From positions 8,963,640 through 9,027,639 of the forward strand of contig CM064697.1 in the NCBI GenBank assembly GCA_032717465.1: DNA of 64,000 bases, given 5' to 3'. The notes beneath the pieces are model-generated. The model made no database searches and was not told the DNA's origin. It saw nothing but the letters and a program-made list of their open reading frames with translations. This DNA comes from Coenobita brevimanus. Taxonomy: Eukaryota > Arthropoda > Malacostraca > Decapoda > Coenobitidae. The first letter of the stretch is position 1, and every line of letters starts with the position of its first letter. The translations under genes were made by a program, and so were the position numbers. Positions 55,876 through 64,000 of this stretch are shown here, piece by piece.

Positions 55876-56541
55876 TTGCAAAAAAATCCATGACAATTCC
55901 CAAAGTTAGCTTCTTAGGATTTCCTTACACGCTGAACACGATCAGTTTGCTCTCGCAGATGTACTGCAAGCTAGAGGGTACGTTCAGATTGAAGTTTCCC
56001 CCGCACCGCAACCGCACTCTAAGCAGAATGAATGCCTTTAGGCATGGTTTCGAGCTCGTCTTTTGGTAGCCCTTCATCTGGCTTTTTTCTTTGAGGGGAC
56101 TGTAAAATAATTGTAAAGGTCCAGATAAAAAATCTGAGAAATTTGTTTAGAGGTGTCCGTCCCAGGTAAAGCCATAAGCAAAAGTTCTCCGACATTTTTC
56201 TTCCGTCTGTTGCAGTGGGGCTATTACATGAACTATTTCCGTCTGATACCTATATGAATCACACGACAAAGAAATATGAAAGTGAAGGATACTCTTGTCA
56301 TTTGAGGAGGAGTGAGAAATTTATAAGGCAGGACACAATGTTGCCATAGGATTGTTGACGAACTTTTGCTCATGGCTGTACAAGCAAAGACACAAGTATC
56401 TTCCCAGAGTTTGACGAATACATAGCGGAAGAATCGAACCATCTGAAACACACACTAGTCGCGAGAGAGTTTTCATTGTATTTCGCCACTTGTAAATTTT
56501 CTTCAGACCGAGCTGGGAAGATGGTTGTTTCTTTGTACGTG

Positions 56542-56542
<1 letters not shown>
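55876..56542. other. Unique sequence, no gene seen
   Basis: No repeat or coding signal recognised. Confidence 0.5.

Positions 56543-56579
<37 letters not shown>
56543..56579. repeat. (GA)n microsatellite
   Basis: About 18 AG units. Confidence 0.95.
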
Positions 56580-56582
<3 letters not shown>

Positions 56583-56883
56583 TTCATCGTAATGAAAGAA
56601 TCGAATTTTGTTTTTAACTCCCTAACTGCGAGGTGTCTTTTGTAAGTTGCATATGAAGTATGGCGGTAGGAGATGGGCCTTGGGCGGTAGCAAAAGTAAG
56701 ATATAAAAGACAAATCGTACTTTCGCCATAAGCTACAGGTTTCCTAAGGTGCTGATGGGATCGTAAAACATACTGAATCACAAATCTCTTGACGAGAATG
56801 GAAACGTTCAGGCAAGAAGTCTGTCAGGTTTTGAGGAGTGGAGGACAGACAAGATGCGGTGCTTGTATAGATGGCCTAGCATT

Positions 56884-56935
56884 TTTATTATTATTATTAT
56901 TAATATTATTGTTATTATTATTATTAATCATCATT
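56884..56935. repeat. (TTA)n microsatellite
   Basis: Imperfect TTA/ATT triplets. Confidence 0.9.
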
Positions 56936-57465
56936 ATTTTGTAGGGACATGTCAGTTTTTATTTCCCGAAGACTAGGGATTGTTTATGTTTGTTTCTTTT
57001 AATAAATGCAGCGAATGTAGGATAATCATTACAAAAGTTTTACATATATAAAACAAAATTAAAACTTTAATGGTATTATGTGATAAAAATAATAATAAAC
57101 AAAGAAATAGGTAACATTTTTTCTTTTTTGTTGATAAGTAAACTGCTGGACGTACTGTACAAAAAAACCTTTAGTGAAGTGTAGGCCTTGTCTCTAATCA
57201 AAGCAGTGGAACAGTTTATCTTGTTTTTTTAGTACGGTATAGAATTAAAATATTTATATCAGATACAGTACAATAATTTTTTTACATGATAATTATTTTG
57301 AACCCCCTGCCTCCTTAGAATGAAGGTTTTAAATTAGGCGGTGTACTGTAACTGATCGGGTATAGGGAATCAGATCGCATTTGGGATCAGTGGCAAATGT
57401 ATCAAAAGATCCAGAGAAACACGCCATATGGACATAAATAACTGGCTATTTATAAGTCTTTTGGG
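56936..57465. other. AT-rich unique sequence, no gene seen
   Basis: No repeat or coding signal recognised. Confidence 0.5.
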
Positions 57466-57469
57466 CGAA

Positions 57470-57725
57470 GATATCATTCCTAACCTGAATGAAATCATAT
57501 GGGGGTATTTAGGTGTATATAGAAATGCCGTACATCCTAGAACAAAAGGATTCATGGAGAAATCGTCAGGAGCAACCCAAATTTTAACGGTAAAGTCGTC
57601 CACGGATACAAGGGTTTATGGAGACTGTTTGTAACCCCTTCCTCCCATGTGGTGCCTCCTGAACTGAATGAAATTAATGGGGTAGTGAAAACAGGATGAA
57701 TAAGACGGCCTTTGGATAGCAGGGA
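57470..57725 (+). repeat. Two degraded CGTCTGG-family MITE copies in tandem
   Basis: Copy 1 core TCCTAACCTGAATGAAATCATATGG at 57,478-57,502. Copy 2 starts GTAACCCCTTCCTCCCATGT at 57,631, with core CCTGAACTGAATGAAATTAA at 57,658. The spacing of the two cores is about 180 bp. Confidence 0.55.
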
Positions 57726-58122
57726 ATAAACAAAGACTCAGAGCTGGCTTGGAAATGAAGATGGAATAAATGCAGAAAAGCACATCGAGCTAAATTATGA
57801 AGAATTTTGCAGACAGAGAATGTAGAGCCTCTGCGATCCAAATGATGGAGTTAGTTAACTAGTATAGATGTGCAGAAAGGGAGATCCATCCATCCTCTGC
57901 ACCGTACTGCGGAGGGGCGACGCTGTTTGGCAAATTGGATGCTCATTAGCAGTGTAATGACTTGGGGGGAGAGTTTTGTGTAGTCACCAGGTCGTCTAAT
58001 GTGTAGTAATTAGCGTATTGTCTGAGGTCCCGGACGTATTTCCTGGAGGAAAGGGGGAAACTACAGGCGTTCCCGACATCCACATGGTTGTTTACTCACC
58101 GGCAATCTTGATCACGACAGAG

Positions 58123-58128
<6 letters not shown>
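57726..58128. other. Unique sequence, no gene seen
   Basis: No repeat or coding signal recognised. Confidence 0.5.
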
Positions 58129-58179
<51 letters not shown>

Positions 58180-58257
58180 TATATATCTATATCTATATCT
58201 ATCTATCTGTCTATCTATCTATCTATCTATCAATCTATCTATCTATCTATCTATCTA

Positions 58258-58328
<71 letters not shown>
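58129..58328. repeat. (AT)n-(ATCT)n-(AT)n-(CA)n compound microsatellite
   Basis: Roughly symmetrical: about 22 AT units, about 70 bp of CTAT units, about 18 AT units, then about 15 CA units. It produces a 111-codon [14 protein letters not shown] frame that is not coding. Confidence 0.97.
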
Positions 58329-58991
58329 CCGTAACGCTGTTGGTTGTCATTAATAAGCATAAAACTTACATTTTCTGGTAGAAATTATACCTGTAAGAGC
58401 ATGCCAAAGAAATAAGAAGAGCTATAAATTATTATAATTACAGTATTAGAGAGGTCATACGTAAATCATTACGTCAGAAGACCAGTCCACTGCGGCCTAC
58501 ATGCACACGGTCGTCCACCATGCTTCGTGGTCGGCGGAGGGATACTTGTCAGACCCATGCTGTGGTTTGCACTTTACGACACGATGAACATTTTGATGTT
58601 GTTTTTGTGTATGTTTTCCGGCTTTGTTCGTTGTGAAAATAAGACAAAGATTCCTGTGCATGAGTTTATTATAGAGACATAGGCTGCGGCAGGGGGCCGG
58701 CGAAGCATGCCTATGTACGAGTAATCATTGGAATTAACCGGCTTTGCAGTTGACAGTAACACGCAAAGCAAAGTCGTATCTTGGCACATCTTTAGATGCA
58801 TGAATGGTGATGTGGCGTGTGTATTATGAATCTCCCAGAAGTGATGAACGGCGGCCTAGGGTGACCTTATTATCAGCTGTTCGGTAATGAGGAGCGATAA
58901 GGACAGGGTGACACGCGTCTGACTGGCCATGATTCGTGTTGGCGGAAATATTCAATTAGGCAGCGGATTGAAACATATTTTTATTTGATTT
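58329..58991. other. Unique sequence, no gene seen
   Basis: No repeat or coding signal recognised. The 75-codon minus-strand frame has no domain. Confidence 0.5.
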
Positions 58992-59075
58992 AGTTAACCC
59001 CGACGCTAAAAAAGCATCTCACTTAAGCTAAATAGAATTGTGTGAAGAGGGTCAGAAGAGCTACGTAGCGTCGTA
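58992..59075 (+). repeat. CGTCTGG-family MITE, degraded copy
   Basis: Starts GTTAACCCCGACGCTAAAAA, core CACTTAAGCTAAATAGAATT, then GTGTGAAGAGGGTCAGAAGA. Confidence 0.6.
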
Positions 59076-59253
59076 ATCAGATTTATCCTTTCCATTTGAT
59101 ATGCCCCCCGCCCCTTTTTAGTTTGAAGTATTTTTCATTGCCATGTGATGTTTAATTACAGTTGCTATGTACCAACATACACTGTGCCTGCCTACCTTTT
59201 CAGTAAGTGTCTTTTTACGCAATTTAAAGTTTTGCATATAGCGGTATGTTTTT

Positions 59254-59270
59254 TGTGTGTGTGTGTGTGT
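59254..59270. repeat. Short (TG)n microsatellite
   Basis: Eight TG units. Confidence 0.85.
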
Positions 59271-59314
59271 AATGTTCGTTTTGGTATTTATTTATCCCTC
59301 CAGTAAAGATTCAG

Positions 59315-59515
59315 ATGAGTATTATATATATATCCTTAGCAGTCATCATCACTATTTGCTTCATATTAGAAATCCCCAGCCTGGGACGGCAGTGGTATGA
59401 CGACTTTGCAAATGTTCGATCTCCAAGTGGTGATTGGAGGTTCATTGATCATGAAGTACTACCAAGGGAAGTGGGCTGCTCATGTGCTCTTAAGCCTCCT
59501 GAAGTATGGTAGCCT
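59315..59515 (+). other. Balanced-composition open frame, possible exon
   Basis: 65 codons; the segment SLGRQWYDDFANVRSPSGDW lies in non-repetitive sequence and looks compositionally protein-like. CTTCATATTAG at 59,358 could be an acceptor. No domain recognised; chance is the simplest explanation. Confidence 0.12.
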
Positions 59516-59925
59516 AACCTAGGACCCCATACTCCTCGAAAGGTGTAAGAAAGGAATTAGGTGTAAAAGACAAATAGAAAGGGAAAAATTGTTTAAATAT
59601 AAATTAGGAGAAATTAAGTTGAAGAAGGAGGGAATTATTTTAGAAATGATAATTATTTATAGATGCCGTCTAGTACAAATACTTGTAAATCGAGTATCTT
59701 GAGGGGGAATGTAAGTGGAAAGTATAAATATTACTGTAACTATAGCATCCGACATTTATAGTGACTTATGGAAAGAAGAATTTGACGGAGAAATGACAAG
59801 TACATAAAACGCTTCAGCCACAGTTCTGTCGGCGTGTGGAAAGAAACTTGAAAACTATAGAGAGTCTGAACCGAAGGACAAAACGTAGCTCACTAGACGG
59901 AAGAGCTGATCCTACGGCATTCCAG
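59516..59925. other. Unique AT-rich sequence, no gene seen
   Basis: No repeat or coding signal recognised. Confidence 0.5.
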
Positions 59926-59950
59926 GTATCCCGCCGCCATCTTGTTACCC
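59926..59950 (-). promoter_or_regulatory. Perfect YY1/Pho-type motif
   Basis: GCCGCCATCTTG at 59,933-59,944, whose reverse complement CAAGATGGCGGC is the consensus YY1 (Pho in insects) motif, common near transcription starts. On the minus strand it also opens the short frame MAAGYLECRRISSS. No further promoter evidence. Confidence 0.3.
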
Positions 59951-59987
59951 TGCCTCTCCTCCGTCGCCCTTTTTCCTCCTCCTTCTC

Positions 59988-60042
<55 letters not shown>

Positions 60043-60564
60043 ATCTCTTTCCTTTCCATCTCTTCTCTCCTATTCCTTTCCCGGCTTGATCGTCCCCCTT
60101 TTTCCTATTTGGCAGAGTCTATCATGGAATTCTAGAGAGACTTTGGGGCCTAAGTCTCTTGATCTCCTCTTTTCCTCCCTCTCTTCCATATACCCCATTT
60201 TGCTCTCTTGCCTCACTCTCATTTTCCCTCCACATACTCTTCTTCTCTCCTCTCCATTCCTTAGCTTTTTTATCTTTCCATACTCTCACACTCACTTCCC
60301 TCCTGTAATTATTTTCTGCGTCTCATTCCCTCCCCCCCACCCTTTTCTCTATACTCCAGTCTGCTTTTTCGTTTCCTTCTCTCCTCCCCTGTTATCACAT
60401 GCGTTTCCTTCCTTCCCTTTCCCTTTTTCGTGCCCTCACATTCGCTTCTCTCCTATTTTATATTTTCCTTCTCCCATCTGTCCCTTGTACCTGTTATTAT
60501 CTCCGTTCTCTTGTTTCTTGTGTCTGCAATATAGAAGTATTCTGTTTCCACTTCCCTTGTCCAC

Positions 60565-60610
<46 letters not shown>

Positions 60611-60620
60611 AACCCCACCC
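59950..60620. repeat. Polypyrimidine domain with two (TC)n tracts
   Basis: (TC)n at 59,990-60,040 and 60,569-60,606 within C/T-rich DNA. The 267-codon frame across it is compositional. Confidence 0.85.
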
Positions 60621-60704
60621 TCCCAGAATTAAAAAAGGAAGCATTTAAAGCCCTTCCCTGCCTCTCAGTGGATCTCCTCGCATTTCCAGAGACCCCTGAA
60701 AAAT

Positions 60705-60708
<4 letters not shown>

Positions 60709-60737
<29 letters not shown>
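60709..60737. repeat. (GA)n microsatellite
   Basis: About 14 GA units. Confidence 0.95.
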
Positions 60738-60741
<4 letters not shown>

Positions 60742-60839
60742 CTAACATTTCATTCCAAAGTTTTTCCCGGCGTCATGAATTTTTGAGGGGCCAAGGAAAG
60801 TCATTATCCGCCCTGCCAGGTTTCGAAGCAGGGGTATTG

Positions 60840-61400
60840 ATTTTGAGGGGCGTGGCTGCTGCGCTGAGGCTGGCGAGGGGGAGGGGTGTGGGGACTTGAT
60901 GGGCACTGGTTGAGGGTAGATAAGGGGGGTAGATGATGATGATGATGATGATAATGATGATGGGATAGGAGAGAAGGTGGTATGGCTGGGTAGAAGGCAA
61001 GTAGGGGACGATTTGATAAGGGTACTGGTGGAGGATAGATGGAGCTGAAGATGATAATGATGATGATGATGGAGATGCTTAGAGGGTGATTATGAGAGTG
61101 AATAAGATGGAAGGTAATGGTGATAGCGTATGAGGATAGAAGGTGGTTAAAACAGAATGTGAAAGTGAAGAGGATGAGATGATGAGGATGCAAACGGAGC
61201 AGTAAATGGAGAGGGATGGATGGTGAGAGTGAATAGGTTAGATGGTGTTGATGGAGAGGAATAGGATGTGGAACTGTTGTAAAGTTAGGGTATGAGGTGG
61301 AAGCTGATGATGGGGATGAAGGTGAAGAGGATGCAGGGAGGTTATTTGATGGATACGGGTACAGGATGGAAGGTGAGAGTGAACAGAACGGGATTCGTGA
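60840..61400. repeat. Purine-rich segment with (GAT)n repeats and a degenerate long unit
   Basis: (GAT)n at 60,932-60,962 and near 61,050. Blocks such as GATAGATGGAG, GAGAGTGAATA and GGAAGGTGA recur irregularly, suggesting an old minisatellite. The 205-codon minus frame is compositional. Confidence 0.65.
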
Positions 61401-61423
61401 ATGAATAACGATAATGATCATAA

Positions 61424-61512
61424 ATTATTATTATTATGATTTTTATTATTATTATTATTACTATTATTATTATTATGATTATGATTATGATGATGATGAT
61501 GATGATGATTAT
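61424..61512. repeat. (TTA)n-(GAT)n compound microsatellite
   Basis: TTATTATTATTATT with interruptions, then ATGATTATGATTATGATGAT repeats. Confidence 0.93.
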
Positions 61513-61799
61513 TATCATTATTAGCGACATACTATTAATCGTGACACAAACCTCATGATATCCACAAATACATATTGATAATGTCGACGTCTTTACGACT
61601 GTAAAAATCTTTTGACGTATGGATTAAAGCGGGTAACTCCAAAAATGGTAGTTTTGAATGACCACTTGTGTATTGAAGCTGAGGCAAGAGGAAAAGTAAA
61701 AACTGATGACCATTCTTCAAAGCAAGGATGTATTTTCCCTTTCAGTTTTTGCTCCTTCCAACAGAAGCTTTTCGAACGGAAGATATTAAACTGTCTTTA

Positions 61800-61885
61800 C
61801 TTACCCCTTCAGTACAAACAGTCTCACCCAAGTGGTTGAATCTCATCTGGTGGAAGAACGAAGAAAAACAAGATGTCACCGTACT
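61800..61885 (+). repeat. CGTCTGG-family MITE, well-preserved left half
   Basis: Starts TTACCCCTTCAGTACAAACA, then GTCTCACCCAAGTGGTTGAA and TCTCATCTGGTGGAAGAACG. It shows the left end joined to the core in order, which helps define the family. Confidence 0.7.
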
Positions 61886-61948
61886 GAAAAGATTAATGAA
61901 AAGAAGCAGAGTAGAATTAATTTGAAGCTCTACTGAGAAGAGGAAGAT

Positions 61949-62205
61949 GTTGTTGTTGTTGTTGTTGTTACTACTTAACCCTGGTCTGTCTACCCGAGCA
62001 GACCACCTACCACAGGAAAGCAACTAATTCTGATGCGAAGCCGTCTTTCCGGTGCAATACCAGCGTCCCCTTGTGGTAGACAGAGTTTGCCCAGGGTCGA
62101 ACCAGGGTCCTTATCCATGGCTAAGTGCAGGAAAATATGAGAGGGCTTGGTTCTTGGGTGGACGCACAGTTGCCCACTCAGATTGCAAAGCGCCACTAAG
62201 CTTCA
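61949..62205 (-). mobile_element. tRNA-like SINE with (AAC)n tail
   Basis: On the minus strand a TAGTGGCGCTTTGCAATCTG segment (A-box-like, TGGCNNNGTNG) begins near 62,195. GACCCTGGTTCGACCCTGGG at about 62,090-62,110 is a near-perfect B box (GGTTCGANNCC). A body follows and the element ends in AACCAGGGTTAAGTAGTAAC plus six CAA units (61,949-61,969). Pol III-type promoter boxes plus a short simple-repeat 3' tail are the hallmarks of a SINE. The distance between the boxes is larger than in a tRNA, so there is an insertion or the A box is mis-assigned. Confidence 0.6.
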
Positions 62206-63735
<1,530 letters not shown>

Positions 63736-63739
63736 TTTT

Positions 63740-63930
<191 letters not shown>

Positions 63931-64000
63931 ATTAAAAATCACTTCTTTGTCTTATTTTCTGTCCTTTCTTTTCTCACCATACTTTTCCGTTCTCCATATT

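Noticed and set aside
59942..60745. 267-codon plus-strand frame
   Set aside because: Runs through two TC tracts and polypyrimidine DNA and ends in a GA tract (RERERE); compositional.
60800..60840. tRNA T-arm-like segment CCAGGTTTCGAAGCAGG
   Set aside because: The stem and loop sizes do not fit a tRNA T arm and no A box or acceptor stem could be placed.

Overview
The window looks like a gene-poor, repeat-dense stretch of a eukaryotic nuclear genome. The best guess is a malacostracan (decapod) crustacean. This rests on composition: very abundant and very long dinucleotide tracts of every kind (CA/GT, GA/TC, AT), many triplet and tetranucleotide tracts, kilobase-long polypurine/polypyrimidine domains, and many short dispersed elements. 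No species was identified. I find no convincing protein-coding gene. Every long open frame is a low-complexity shadow of a pyrimidine-rich domain or microsatellite, and the rest are short frames without recognisable domains. The window is therefore probably intergenic or deep intronic, with a few promoter-like or first-exon-like islands.

Layout. Bases 1-6,100 hold a 300-bp terminal-inverted-repeat element (61-360), a local array of about 245-bp repeats with tRNA-like/ETS-motif blocks (3,890-6,066), and one intact 92-bp foldback MITE (5,370-5,461). Bases 6,100-21,200 are mostly unique AT-rich DNA with scattered microsatellites, degraded MITEs, a 222-bp MITE (17,949-18,170) and a GGATCC-rich dispersed repeat (17,400-17,760). 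Bases 21,360-27,665 are an old direct duplication: two copies of about 2.9 kb, bounded by GA tracts. Each copy carries a strongly conserved exon-like block with a GTAAGTA donor and a tRNA-like SINE. Bases 28,000-31,400 hold further dispersed repeats.

From 31.7 to 60.6 kb the sequence alternates between long polypyrimidine and polypurine domains. Short GC-rich islands lie among them, with a CTCF-like site (34.46 kb), CCAAT/TATA and paired E-boxes (38.5-38.85 kb), and an NRF1 palindrome 155 bp before a strong splice donor (43.4-43.6 kb). The last 4 kb hold more microsatellites and a minus-strand tRNA-like SINE with an (AAC)n tail (61,949-62,205).

The most interesting content is the set of short transposon-like families that can be delimited by comparing copies inside the window. 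The main one is a foldback MITE family with at least a dozen recognisable copies, sharing the core CTGAATAAAATCGTCTGG and ends resembling TTAACCCCTTCAGT. Also notable are the duplicated exon-like block and a very cysteine-rich short open frame at 52,820-53,029 (minus). All repeat families were delimited by eye; none was checked against a database.
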